A model generated the notes under the pieces. The model made no database searches and had not been told where the DNA came from. It worked only from the letters and a program-made list of their open reading frames with translations. Positions 25,313 to 33,174 of a DNA stretch of 37,974 bases are shown in pieces. A program made the position numbers and the translations under genes. Origin of the DNA: an uncultured Selenomonas sp. (GTDB lineage Bacteria > Bacillota > Negativicutes > Selenomonadales > Selenomonadaceae); assembly GCA_900552565.1 (NCBI GenBank), contig USAK01000017.1, positions 1-37,974 on the forward strand. Direction: 5' to 3'. Position 1 is the stretch's first letter; every line of letters begins with the position of its first letter.

Positions 25313-26391
25313 GAATCCGCCTCCGTTCTCACGGCTTCTCCTTCATGAAGTTTATGGACGCCGGCGGTCACGACCGTATCTGTGGGGTCAAGACCATGCA
25401 CGAGCACCGTGTTGTCCCCAAAGTTCTCAACCGTGACGGGGCGAAGTTCAACCGTGTTGTCTTTCGTGACAATCCAGACTTCGGGAGTATCGCCCGTCTG
25501 GTAGATGGCCGAAAGCGGCAGTACCGCCCCCGAAGATGATGCTTTATCGTTCTGGGCCACGGTCACGCTGGCCGTCATGCCCAGCTGCATGCCCTCGGGC
25601 GGATTTGGGATGGATACGCGCACCTTATAGGTTCGCGACGTACTGTCGGCCATCGGCGAGACCTCGCGTACCGTGCCATCGACATCCTGTGAAAGGGCCC
25701 AGAACGAAACTTTGACCGGCGTACCGACTGCCACATCCTGAATGCGGTTTTCCGGCACGGCAATCTCGACTTCGAGCTCATCCGTCTGCACGAGAGTCAT
25801 GACGGTCTGACCGGCCGAAACGACCTGCCCTTCCTCGGCATTGATTTTTGAAATGACGCCATCAGCACCGGCTGTGAGGTTCGTATAGCCGAGGGCATTG
25901 TGGCCCTGTGCGGCCTGTGCCAGTGCCTGCTGATACGTCGCGAAGGCCGCGTCATAATTGGCCTGATACTGGTCGAGCACCGAGGCTGCCACGGCATCCT
26001 GATTGTATAGTTCGCTGTAGCGTGCGAGATTGCGCTGGGCAAGGTCCATCTGGGCTCTGGCCTGTGCGACCTGTGCATCGCCGGCATTGGCTTGCTGCAC
26101 GACATCTTTCGCATTGATGACCATCAGCGTGTCGCCCGCCTTGACGCGGCTGCCCTCCTGCACATTGCGCGAAAGAATCTGGCCGCCGACCTGGAACGAG
26201 AGGTTCGTCTCATAGCGGCCGCGCACCGTACCGGAGTACGTACCCGTATCCGTCTCCGAGCCGCTGCCCGCCTGCTGCGTCTTGACAAGCGGCGCTTTGT
26301 CTGCCGTCTGAGCTTTCTGTCCGCAGCCGGCTGCCGAGAACGTCACGAGCAGCAGGACCATCGCCAGAGCTAGTCCTTTATTTCTTCTCAT
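25309..26391 (-). CDS. RND efflux periplasmic adaptor (membrane fusion protein), lipoprotein
   Basis: The 360-residue protein begins with a lipoprotein signal ending in FSAAGCGQ, so Cys22 should be lipidated. It continues with the adaptor order: beta-barrel and lipoyl half-motifs (VGGQILSRNVQEGSRVKAGDTL), a coiled-coil hairpin rich in Ala, Gln and Leu at about 95-165, the second lipoyl half (VISKINAEEGQVVSAGQTV) and a C-terminal membrane-proximal domain. It links the RND pump to an outer membrane duct. The open frame extends 34 codons further, but the ATG at 26391 has GGAGGGG just upstream. This ATG lies inside the marR 3' end (14-base overlap), which couples regulator, adaptor and pump. Confidence 0.92.
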   Translation of the reverse strand: MRRNKGLALAMVLLLVTFSAAGCGQKAQTADKAPLVKTQQAGSGSETDTGTYSGTVRGRYETNLSFQVGGQILSRNVQEGSRVKAGDTLMVINAKDVVQQANAGDAQVAQARAQMDLAQRNLARYSELYNQDAVAASVLDQYQANYDAAFATYQQALAQAAQGHNALGYTNLTAGADGVISKINAEEGQVVSAGQTVMTLVQTDELEVEIAVPENRIQDVAVGTPVKVSFWALSQDVDGTVREVSPMADSTSRTYKVRVSIPNPPEGMQLGMTASVTVAQNDKASSSGAVLPLSAIYQTGDTPEVWIVTKDNTVELRPVTVENFGDNTVLVHGLDPTDTVVTAGVHKLHEGEAVRTEADS

Positions 26392-26872
26392 CGAGTTCCC
26401 CTCCTGCAGGTATGTCCTCCGGAATATTCTTGGCCAGTTTGTAGATATCGGCCTGGCAGGCACGTTCAACGAGGTGGTCGATGCCTTTGACAATGATATC
26501 TACCTCCTTCGGCTCCATGTCTTCGACGAGATAATCGACCCAGCGCTGAATGACATTGCGCAGATAAGCATGCTGCTCCTTGCCGAAGTCCGTCAGATAG
26601 ACATGTTTCGCGCGCTTATCGCGTGCGTCCTGCTCGCGGTAAACGAGGCCTTTCTTCTCAAGCATATTCATCGTGCGCGTCACGACGGCCTTATCGAGAT
26701 AAAGCATAGCCGCGAGCTCGTCCTGTCTTGCCCCTTCATGGTCGTAAATGCGCAGCAGCATGACGTACTCCGAATACGTCAGATGCAGCTTCTCGCAGGC
26801 CTCCACAACAAAAATCTGTGAACGGCGGTACAAGACCGAAAACCAGCGGCCAATGTTAATGTATTCATCCAT
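26378..26872 (-). CDS. MarR family transcriptional regulator
   Basis: The 164-residue protein has the winged helix of MarR proteins: LTYSEYVMLLRIYDHEGARQDELAAMLYLDKAVVTRTMNMLEKKGLVYREQDARDKRAKHVYLT, with the usual DxRxK wing signature in DARDKRAKH. It is probably a ligand-responsive repressor of itself and the efflux genes, since it is the first gene of the operon and overlaps the adaptor gene by 14 bases. GGAGGGG lies eight bases before the ATG. Two pseudo-palindromes in its leader are candidate operators. Ligand not predictable. Confidence 0.93.
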   Translation of the reverse strand: MDEYINIGRWFSVLYRRSQIFVVEACEKLHLTYSEYVMLLRIYDHEGARQDELAAMLYLDKAVVTRTMNMLEKKGLVYREQDARDKRAKHVYLTDFGKEQHAYLRNVIQRWVDYLVEDMEPKEVDIIVKGIDHLVERACQADIYKLAKNIPEDIPAGGELDEKK

Positions 26873-26918
26873 AATGGTATCCCCTCCAAATGATGAAGAA
26901 TGTTCTAAACGATAAAAT

Positions 26919-26941
26919 GACTCGAATATACGATTTGAATC
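26919..26941. promoter_or_regulatory. Candidate MarR operator 1
   Basis: GACTCGAAT (26919-26927) and ATTTGAATC (26933-26941) form an inverted repeat with seven of nine matched pairs around ATACG. It lies in the leader of the marR operon, 47 bases before the start codon. Confidence 0.45.
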
Positions 26942-26947
26942 ATGTGT

Positions 26948-26968
26948 TTGTTGACATCACGTAAACAA
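26948..26968. promoter_or_regulatory. Candidate MarR operator 2
   Basis: This 21-base pseudo-palindrome starts TTGTTGAC and ends GTAAACAA, with eight of ten arm positions matched. It lies about 20 bases downstream of the -10 of the marR promoter, where a bound repressor would block initiation or clearance. Confidence 0.45.
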
Positions 26969-26987
26969 GTTGATTCCATCAAATAAA

Positions 26988-27015
26988 ATTTTACCATATC
27001 CGTTCAAAAAGTCAA
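26988..27015 (-). promoter_or_regulatory. Promoter of the marR-RND operon
   Basis: On the minus strand TTGACT (27015-27010) and TAAAAT (26993-26988) are 16 bases apart. Transcription would start near 26981, giving a leader of about 110 bases that contains the two operator-like palindromes. Confidence 0.55.
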
Positions 27016-27067
27016 TTATCCGGTGTTATTTTAGAACAAATACCATAAATTAACGCCAATATACGGT

Positions 27068-27089
27068 ATACATGAGAAAGCTCATGTAT
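27068..27089. promoter_or_regulatory. Perfect 9-bp inverted repeat upstream of mqnA
   Basis: ATACATGAG and CTCATGTAT are exact reverse complements around AAAG. The right arm reaches the -35 zone of the mqnA promoter (TATAAT at 27108-27113). This suits a repressor site; a weak terminator is a less likely reading because the following T run is short. Confidence 0.45.
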
Positions 27090-27148
27090 TTTCGGGCATT
27101 CAGCGTGTATAATGATAGAGACGAATGAATGAAAAAGGGGGATACCTT

Positions 27149-27994
27149 ATGACCTGTCCAAGAGTCGGACATATCAATTTCCTGAACGTACTGCCGCTCA
27201 CCTGGGGCTATGCGCACGGGGCCGCCGAAGGGCTGCAGCTGACGCGCGGCGTACCGGCGGAGCTCAACAGCGATATTGTCAACCACCGCCTTGACGTCAG
27301 CAACGTCTCGTCCATCATCTACGCGCGCCACAGCGAAGAACTCGTCGTGCTGCCCGATGTCTGCGTTTCGACGGACGGCGATGTCGAAAGCATCCTGCTC
27401 GTCTCGCGCAAGCCCATCGAGTCGCTCAAGGATGACAAAATCATCCTGACAGCCAAGTCCGCGACCTCGCACTGCCTGCTCAAAATCATCCTGCGCCTTG
27501 CCTACGGTGCCATCCCGAACTACTACATCCGTCACATCACACCGGAAGACCCGATTCCTGAAGATGCCACGGCTTCCCTGCTCATCGGCGATGACGCCCT
27601 CTGGCTCTACCATCATCCGCTCGAAGGCTTCTATTATTATGACCTCGGCCTCGAATGGAAGAAAATGACCGGCAAAAAGATGGTCTATGCCCTCTGGGTC
27701 GCGAGCCGCCGCTTTGCTGAAACGCGGCCGGAGCTCCTGCAGCTCGTCTACGACCGCATCCATCATGCGTTCCTGACAGCCGGTGAACACAAGGATGCGG
27801 CCATCCGCGAAATCCTGCCGAAGAAACCGACGTTCACCTATGAACAGCTCGACGAATACCTCGGCCCGATTATCCGCTGGAACCTCACCGAAGAATACAT
27901 CGACGGCCTCAAGACATTCTACTCGCTGGCCCATAAGATGAATCTCATCGACCATGTGCCCGAGATTGAATTTGCCAAAGTCCGGCGCAGCTGA
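27149..27994 (+). CDS. mqnA: Menaquinone biosynthesis protein MqnA (chorismate dehydratase)
   Basis: The 281-residue protein matches the MqnA family: RVGHINFLNVLPL at the N-terminus, then VPAELNSDIVNHRLDVSNVSSIIYARH, VSTDGDVESILLVSRKPI, TAKSATSHCLLKIIL and LLIGDDALWLYH. These are the two lobes of a periplasmic-binding-protein-like fold that closes over chorismate and removes water to give 3-enolpyruvylbenzoate, the first step of the futalosine route. Other mqn genes are not in the window. The frame opens eight codons earlier (27125), but AAAGGGGG precedes the ATG at 27149. No terminator is obvious before the next gene. Confidence 0.9.
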   Translation: MTCPRVGHINFLNVLPLTWGYAHGAAEGLQLTRGVPAELNSDIVNHRLDVSNVSSIIYARHSEELVVLPDVCVSTDGDVESILLVSRKPIESLKDDKIILTAKSATSHCLLKIILRLAYGAIPNYYIRHITPEDPIPEDATASLLIGDDALWLYHHPLEGFYYYDLGLEWKKMTGKKMVYALWVASRRFAETRPELLQLVYDRIHHAFLTAGEHKDAAIREILPKKPTFTYEQLDEYLGPIIRWNLTEEYIDGLKTFYSLAHKMNLIDHVPEIEFAKVRRS

Positions 27995-28039
27995 CCTCAG
28001 CCTGGACCGGCGCGCAAAAAAAGAAAGGATAGCGAGCCA

Positions 28040-29158
28040 ATGAAACCATGGAAAAAAGGCCTTGCCCTGCTGCTCATGGGCATGAGCCTGCTGTCACTTG
28101 GCTGCGGCAATGCCCAGCAGTCGGCAGCACCAAAGGAAAAAACACTGGACGAACAGGTCGACGATATCGTCAGTTCCATGACGACGACCGAAAAAGTCGG
28201 CCAGATGGTCATGATTGGCGTGCAGGGCACCGAAGTCTCGGACGACAGCCGCTACATGCTGCATCAGTACCATATGGGCGGCGTCATCCTGTTCGACCGC
28301 AATATGGAATCGGCGGAGCAGACGCAGAAACTCATCGCGGACCTGCAGGACAATGCCGAAGAAAAAGTACCGCTGTTCATCGGTGTCGATGAGGAAGGCG
28401 GCGCTGTCGTGCGCGGCAAATCGTTCATCACGCCGCCGGAGTCGCAGCAGGCCATCGGCCGCACAGGCAAAGTCCCCGCAGCTGAGGAATCTGCCCGCAG
28501 GACCGGCGAACAGCTCAAAAAGCTCGGCTTCAACGTCAACTTCGCCCCTGTTGCCGATGTCGGCAACTATGAACGGGCTTTCAGTGCCGATGCAAAGCAG
28601 GCGGCCAAGTTTGTCGAAGCTGCCACGCAGGGCTATGAGGAAGCGCGCATGATGTACGCCCTCAAGCATTTTCCAGGCATCGGCCGCGGCACGGTCGACT
28701 CGCACCAGGACATTTCTTCCATCACGGCCTCCAAAGATGAGCTCATGGAAAAAGACCTCGTGCCTTTTAAGACCATCATCGATGAACGCCAGCCGGAAGA
28801 TTACTTCATCCTCGTATCGCATCTGAAATACCCTGCCCTCGACCCTGACCATCCTGCCAGCCTTTCGAAAAATATCCAGACGGGGCTCCTGCGCGATGAA
28901 CTCGGCTACCGCGGCCTCATTATCACCGACGATGTCGAGATGGGCGCACTTGCCAAGCATTACAGCTTCCGCGAACTCGGCGTGCGTGCCGTCGAGGCCG
29001 GCTCCGACATCGTGCTTGTCTGCCACGAATATCCGCACGAGACCGATGTCTACCTCGGCCTGCTCGATGCCGTGAACGACGGCACCATCCCGATGGAACG
29101 CATCGATGAATCCGTGCACCGCATCGTCAAAGCCAAACTGCTGCACAGGCAGTCATAG
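28040..29158 (+). CDS. Glycoside hydrolase family 3 lipoprotein (NagZ-like)
   Basis: The 372-residue protein has a lipoprotein signal ending LLSLGC (Cys22). A GH3 TIM barrel follows, with VDEEGGAVVRG, the active-site loop KHFPGIGRGTVDSHQD (His210 and the Asp220-His222 pair, the NagZ-type acid/base dyad) and the nucleophile region IITDDVEMGAL (Asp297/298). Family members remove beta-linked N-acetylglucosamine from peptidoglycan fragments. With a lipid anchor this one should act in the periplasm or at the cell surface, not in the cytosol like E. coli NagZ. It follows mqnA by 45 bases and is closed by a strong terminator. Confidence 0.88.
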   Translation: MKPWKKGLALLLMGMSLLSLGCGNAQQSAAPKEKTLDEQVDDIVSSMTTTEKVGQMVMIGVQGTEVSDDSRYMLHQYHMGGVILFDRNMESAEQTQKLIADLQDNAEEKVPLFIGVDEEGGAVVRGKSFITPPESQQAIGRTGKVPAAEESARRTGEQLKKLGFNVNFAPVADVGNYERAFSADAKQAAKFVEAATQGYEEARMMYALKHFPGIGRGTVDSHQDISSITASKDELMEKDLVPFKTIIDERQPEDYFILVSHLKYPALDPDHPASLSKNIQTGLLRDELGYRGLIITDDVEMGALAKHYSFRELGVRAVEAGSDIVLVCHEYPHETDVYLGLLDAVNDGTIPMERIDESVHRIVKAKLLHRQS

Positions 29159-29184
29159 ACCTGACAACATATATATAAGAACAC

Positions 29185-29222
29185 AAAAAGACCGGACCCT
29201 TTTATGAGGTCCGGTCTTTTTT
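29185..29222. terminator. Bidirectional terminator
   Basis: A 14-pair perfect stem (29185-29198 with 29208-29221) around a nine-base loop has A and T tracts on both sides. It sits between the GH3 gene and the convergent symporter gene, so it can serve both. Confidence 0.85.
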
Positions 29223-29237
29223 ATGGCTGTAAATCCA

Positions 29238-30611
29238 TTATTTAAAGAACATCGCGTAATAACCCGCCGCGAAGATGTAAAGTACGATGAGCGGCAGAAT
29301 CCACGTTGCGTAGAAGCGAATCCACTTTGGGAAGGCGATGCCTTTGCCCGTATCGGCTTCTTTGATGAAATTATTCCAGCCCCAGCCGTAGCGGCTCGTG
29401 CAGAAGGCCAGATAGACGAGGCTGCCGAGCGGCAGCAGGTTGTTGCTGACGATGAAGTCTTCAAGGCTCAGGACGTTCGAGCCCTTGCCAAGCGGCATGA
29501 AGCCGCTCCAGACGTTGAAGCCGAGCACGCACGGCATGGAAAGCAGGATGATAAGAGGAATGCCCCAGCGAATGATGGTTCTGCGGTCTTTGTGCAGCAG
29601 CTCAAAGAAGCAGGCGATGAGGTTCTCGAAGACGGCGATGACCGTCGACATCGAGGCAAACGCCATGAACAGGAAGAACATCGCGCCCCAGAAATGACCG
29701 AACGGCATGTGGTTAAAGACGTTCGGCAGCGTGACGAACAAGAGGTTCGGGCCGCTGCCCGGATTGACGCCGTAGCTGAAGCAGGCCGGGAAGATGATCA
29801 GGCCGGCCATGATGGCAACGAACGTATCGAGTACGATAACCCAGATGGCCTCGCCCGTCAGGCGCTTCGACTTGCCGATATAGCTGCCGAAGATAGCGAG
29901 AGCACCAATGCCAAGGCTCAGCGTAAAGAAGGCCTGGCCCATGGCAGCGAAGACGACTTCCTGTACGCCGTATTCCACGACTTTGCTGAAATCCGGATAG
30001 AGATAATACTTAAGACCAATTTCGCTGTTCGGCAGCATGATGGAGTTGATGGCCAGCACAATCATCAGGAGCATTAGTGCGACCATCATCCATTTCGTGA
30101 TGCGTTCGACACCGGCTTCAACACCGAGGTAGCAGACACCGCCGCAGAGCACGACGACGAGAATCATGCAGCCGGCCATCGTCACAGGGTCGGCGAGCAG
30201 GCCGCCAAAGACGCCGCCGACAGCCGCCGCATCCATGCCGTCAAAGGCACCTGTGGCCATTTTGTAAAGGTAATAGAACATCCAGCCCGAGACCGTCGTG
30301 TAGAACATCATGAGCAGGAAATTGCCCGCAATGGCCCCGTACTTATACAGATGCCACTTTGTTCCTTTCGGCTCGAGCACGTCAAATGACATCGCCGCAC
30401 TGCGGACACTGCCGCGGCCGACAGCAAACTCAGCCACCATGATGGGCAGACCGAGGATGGCGAGGAACACGAGATAGATGAGTACAAAAGATGCGCCGCC
30501 GTACTGGCCCGTGATGTACGGGAAACGCCAGACATTGCCGAGGCCGATGGCACAGCCCGCCGAGACCAGGATGAATCCCAGACGCGTCGAGAAACTTCCT
30601 CTCTTTTCCAA
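29238..30611 (-). CDS. Sodium-dependent transporter, NSS/SNF family
   Basis: The 457-residue integral membrane protein has 11-12 hydrophobic segments. The NSS signature GLGNVWRFPYITG sits in TM1 (Asn26 and the unwound region that binds sodium and substrate), and GQAFFTLSLGIGAL lies in the TM6 region. Bacterial relatives such as LeuT, MhsT and TnaT import amino acids with sodium; the substrate here is not predictable. The start is TTG at 30611, with GGAGGG seven bases upstream. It is a single gene between two terminators. Confidence 0.92.
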   Translation of the reverse strand: MEKRGSFSTRLGFILVSAGCAIGLGNVWRFPYITGQYGGASFVLIYLVFLAILGLPIMVAEFAVGRGSVRSAAMSFDVLEPKGTKWHLYKYGAIAGNFLLMMFYTTVSGWMFYYLYKMATGAFDGMDAAAVGGVFGGLLADPVTMAGCMILVVVLCGGVCYLGVEAGVERITKWMMVALMLLMIVLAINSIMLPNSEIGLKYYLYPDFSKVVEYGVQEVVFAAMGQAFFTLSLGIGALAIFGSYIGKSKRLTGEAIWVIVLDTFVAIMAGLIIFPACFSYGVNPGSGPNLLFVTLPNVFNHMPFGHFWGAMFFLFMAFASMSTVIAVFENLIACFFELLHKDRRTIIRWGIPLIILLSMPCVLGFNVWSGFMPLGKGSNVLSLEDFIVSNNLLPLGSLVYLAFCTSRYGWGWNNFIKEADTGKGIAFPKWIRFYATWILPLIVLYIFAAGYYAMFFK

Positions 30612-30723
30612 ATAAATCCCTCCTAATCGTCTTTACAGAGATACGATTTTTATAGTATATACCCATATAGTTTACTCTACCAGACGAGTCTTGTCCAGTC
30701 GCAGGCGTCAACTGCCTATGGAC

Positions 30724-30750
30724 ATAAAAAAGCCTCCCCGAAGGGAGACT
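30724..30750 (-). terminator. Terminator of ptsH-ptsI
   Basis: On the minus strand AGTCTCCC pairs with GGGAGGCT around a TTCG tetraloop (stem arms 30743-30750 and 30731-30738), followed directly by six T residues. A second perfect eight-pair hairpin (30759-30778) lies just before it and overlaps the ptsI stop. Confidence 0.9.
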
Positions 30751-30776
30751 CATGATGAAATCCTTAGGCTTAAGGA

Positions 30777-32489
30777 TTAAAGAACTTTCTGCAGGTAAGC
30801 CTTGATTTCGTCGCCGTCTTCCATAGCCATGACGTCAGCGAGGACTTCCTTGGCCTTGACGGAGCTGATGGAGCGGATCTTCTCCTTGACGCGCGGAATG
30901 GACGGAGCACTCATCGAAAGCTCGTTGATTCCCATAGCCATGAGCAGGACAGCAGCGTTCGGGTCCGAAGCCATCTCACCGCACATGCCGGCCCAGATGC
31001 CGTTCTCGCGGGCACTCGTAATCGTGCGCTGTACGAGGCGCAGGACAGCCGGGTTGAAGTGGTTGTAGAGGTACGAGATGTTCGCATTGCCGCGGTCAAC
31101 AGCCAGCGTGTACTGAACGAGGTCGTTCGTGCCAATCGAGAAGAAGTCAACGTATTTGGCGAGAACCGGCGTCATGACAGCAGCTGCCGGCGTCTCAACC
31201 ATGATGCCGACCTGGACATCATCGGAGTACTTCTTGCCCTCGTGCGTGAGTTCGAGTTTTGCCTCTTCGATGAACTCTTTGACCTTCTTGAATTCCGAGA
31301 CGTTGATGATCATCGGAATCATGATGGCTGCTTTGCCGTAAACACCGGCGCGCAGGATAGCCTTAAGCTGCGGCAGGAAGAGGTCGCGGCGCTGCAAGCT
31401 GATGCGGACGGCGCGGTAGCCGAGGAACGGGTTTTCCTCTTCCGGAATATTGAGGTACGGCAGCGGCTTATCACCGCCGATATCCATCGTGCGGATGACG
31501 CAAAGCTTGCCCTTGCACTTCTCAACAGCTTCTCTATAGGCCTTGAACTGGTCTTCCTCCGTCGGGATTTCCTGACGGCCCATGAAGACGAATTCCGAAC
31601 GAAACAGGCCGACGCCTTCAGCGCCATAGTTCAGCGCGTTGTCGACGTCCATATGTGTGCCGATGTTGGCCATGAGGTCAACTTTGACACCGTCCGTCGT
31701 AACGGCCGGCAGGTTTTTGAGTGCTGCATAGTGAGCAGCGAGCTCTTTCTGCTTCTTGATTTTGTCATCGTAGCTGGCGATATCTTCAGCCGTCGGGTTG
31801 ATGACGATGACGCCGCGCTCGCCGTCCATGATGACACGGTCGCCATCAGAGATCTTGTCGATGCGGTCCTCTTTGTTGAGGCCGACAATCGTCGGGATAG
31901 CACGGGCTTTGGCGATGATGACAGCATGCGCCGTCGTGCTGCCCGAACCGAGCAGGACACCGGCGATCTTCTCCGTCTCCATACCGGCGATGACCGAAGG
32001 CTCGATTTCACGGCCGCAGAGGATAACTTTCTCGTCACCGATTTCCGGCTCTTTGACACCGAGGATGTATTTAGCGACGCGCTTGCCGACATCGCGCAGA
32101 TCGACGGCACGGGCAGCGAAGTACTCGTCTTCCATCTGCTCGAACATGACCGCCTGCTCCTCCGCTGCCTTGAGGACAGCCTGCGGTGCATTGCCGAGTT
32201 CGTCTATCTTAGCCATGATATTGTCGGACATCATCGGGTCCTGTACCATCATGCGGTGTGCTTCCATGATAGCGGCCTGTTCCTTCATATCCTTGCTCTT
32301 GAGCTTTTCGATGCTCTCGCGCAGGATTTCAGCCACAGCCGTCAGTGCGTCCTGTGCCTTTTTCTTCTCCGTCTCTTTGTCTTCCGGTTCATAGTTGACC
32401 AGATAGCCGTCGAGGTTCTGGCCTGCGAGCATGATTTTGCCCATGGCGATACCGGAGATAACGCCTTTACCACGAATGATTTCTGCCAT
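30777..32489 (-). CDS. ptsI: Phosphoenolpyruvate-protein phosphotransferase (PTS enzyme I)
   Basis: The 570-residue cytoplasmic protein has the EI layout: N-terminal HPr-binding domain, phosphohistidine domain, and a C-terminal PEP barrel with IGTNDLVQYTLAVDRGN and the active-site GMCGEMASDP. The phospho-accepting His188 lies in GSGSTTAHAVIIAKA, which differs from the usual GGRTSHxAIMARS block, although the His itself is kept. EI passes phosphate from PEP to HPr and so starts the PTS relay. AGGGGG lies upstream of the ATG at 32489; a longer open frame above it is not coding. It is cotranscribed with ptsH, but a hairpin in the 129-base gap may lower its expression. No sugar-specific EII gene is in the window. 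Confidence 0.95.
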   Translation of the reverse strand: MAEIIRGKGVISGIAMGKIMLAGQNLDGYLVNYEPEDKETEKKKAQDALTAVAEILRESIEKLKSKDMKEQAAIMEAHRMMVQDPMMSDNIMAKIDELGNAPQAVLKAAEEQAVMFEQMEDEYFAARAVDLRDVGKRVAKYILGVKEPEIGDEKVILCGREIEPSVIAGMETEKIAGVLLGSGSTTAHAVIIAKARAIPTIVGLNKEDRIDKISDGDRVIMDGERGVIVINPTAEDIASYDDKIKKQKELAAHYAALKNLPAVTTDGVKVDLMANIGTHMDVDNALNYGAEGVGLFRSEFVFMGRQEIPTEEDQFKAYREAVEKCKGKLCVIRTMDIGGDKPLPYLNIPEEENPFLGYRAVRISLQRRDLFLPQLKAILRAGVYGKAAIMIPMIINVSEFKKVKEFIEEAKLELTHEGKKYSDDVQVGIMVETPAAAVMTPVLAKYVDFFSIGTNDLVQYTLAVDRGNANISYLYNHFNPAVLRLVQRTITSARENGIWAGMCGEMASDPNAAVLLMAMGINELSMSAPSIPRVKEKIRSISSVKAKEVLADVMAMEDGDEIKAYLQKVL

Positions 32490-32552
32490 TTTGATTTCCC
32501 CCTGAAAAATTCCCTGCATTCGCGTGCACCAACACGTCCATGTGCACTTACG

Positions 32553-32596
32553 AAAATGACCTTCCTCCCGCCGAAGCCGGAGGAAGGTCATTTCAC
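32553..32596 (-). terminator. Intercistronic hairpin between ptsH and ptsI
   Basis: A 15-pair stem (32554-32568 with 32579-32593) around a ten-base loop is followed on the minus strand by only TTTT. It could act as a partial terminator or an RNA-stabilising 3' end that makes more HPr than EI. Confidence 0.6.
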
Positions 32597-32618
32597 ATAT
32601 CTACTTCCAAACGAAAGA

Positions 32619-32885
32619 TTATTCCTCGCCGAACTTGGAGGCGATGAGGTCTTTCAGAGCTTTGACAGCCTCAGCTTCATCCGGGCCGTCAGCGATGATC
32701 GTGACTTCCGTGCCTTTGACAAGACCCATGCTCATGATCATGAGAATGCTCTTAGCGTCAATCGTCTTGCCCTTTGCCTGCAGCTGAATCTTGGATTTGA
32801 ACTTCGTAGCCGTCTGAACAAAGATGGAAGCTGGACGAGCGTGGATACCAGTCTTGTTTTCAATCGTAATCGTTTCCTGAGTCAT
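32619..32885 (-). CDS. ptsH: PTS phosphocarrier protein HPr
   Basis: The 88-residue protein has the phosphorylation site His15 in GIHARPAS and the regulatory Ser46 in IDAKSILMIMSMG, the residue that HPr kinase modifies in Firmicutes. It carries phosphate from EI to the sugar permeases. GGAGAGG precedes the ATG at 32885. It is the first gene after the sigma-54-type promoter at 32962-32978 and lies downstream of the HPr-domain regulator gene. Confidence 0.97.
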   Translation of the reverse strand: MTQETITIENKTGIHARPASIFVQTATKFKSKIQLQAKGKTIDAKSILMIMSMGLVKGTEVTIIADGPDEAEAVKALKDLIASKFGEE

Positions 32886-32961
32886 TTGAACCTCTCCATT
32901 CTGAAAATCATTAATGTTACTTCTCCTGCCATTGCAGGAACATAATCAGCACTTATTAATT

Positions 32962-32978
32962 ATGCAAGATGCGTGCCA
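32962..32978 (-). promoter_or_regulatory. Sigma-54 promoter for ptsH-ptsI
   Basis: On the minus strand TGGCAC-GCATC-TTGCAT matches the -24/-12 consensus (TGGCAC-N5-TTGCW) at every position, with the invariant GG and GC correctly spaced. The start would be near 32953, about 68 bases before the ptsH ATG. No convincing sigma-70 promoter was seen here. Confidence 0.85.
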
Positions 32979-33101
32979 ACTTTTCCCGCCATGCAGAAAA
33001 TTTTATTTTGACCTGCAAAGCCTTATGGTAAGGGCCCTGCCGGCAGCTATCTCATTCGTTTTAGGATTGTTCATTTCTTTTGGGAATTCATCTAAGCGAA
33101 G

Positions 33102-33174
33102 TTTTGGTAAAATTTACCAAAAGCGCGCCGCTCGCTTGGTAAATTTTACCAAGCATTGGTAAATTATACCAAGC
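33102..33174. promoter_or_regulatory. Three tandem palindromic activator sites (UAS) upstream of ptsH
   Basis: Three copies of a TTGGTAAATTTTACCAA-type palindrome are centred at 33112, 33144 and 33164. The first two have perfect ten-base arms; the third has three arm mismatches. Centre spacings of 32 and 20 bases are close to three and two helical turns, so all three face one side of the DNA. They lie about 160-210 bases upstream of the inferred sigma-54 start, the usual place for enhancer-binding proteins. The third overlaps the stop codon and last codons of the regulator gene. Confidence 0.8.

Noticed and set aside
28094..29146. 350-codon minus-strand open frame
   Set aside because: It is opposite the GH3 lipoprotein; its composition is that of a shadow frame.
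32524..32547. Two GTGCAC words near the ptsH-ptsI gap
   Set aside because: They are short self-complementary words with no clear spacing or partner and could be chance.
32490..32591. 34-codon extension of ptsI
   Set aside because: It crosses the intercistronic hairpin and is unlike EI; AGGGGG precedes the ATG at 32489.
31059..32945. Long open frame of 628 codons opposite ptsI and ptsH
   Set aside because: It is the antisense shadow of GC-rich, strongly biased codons of ptsI and ptsH, with no family motif.
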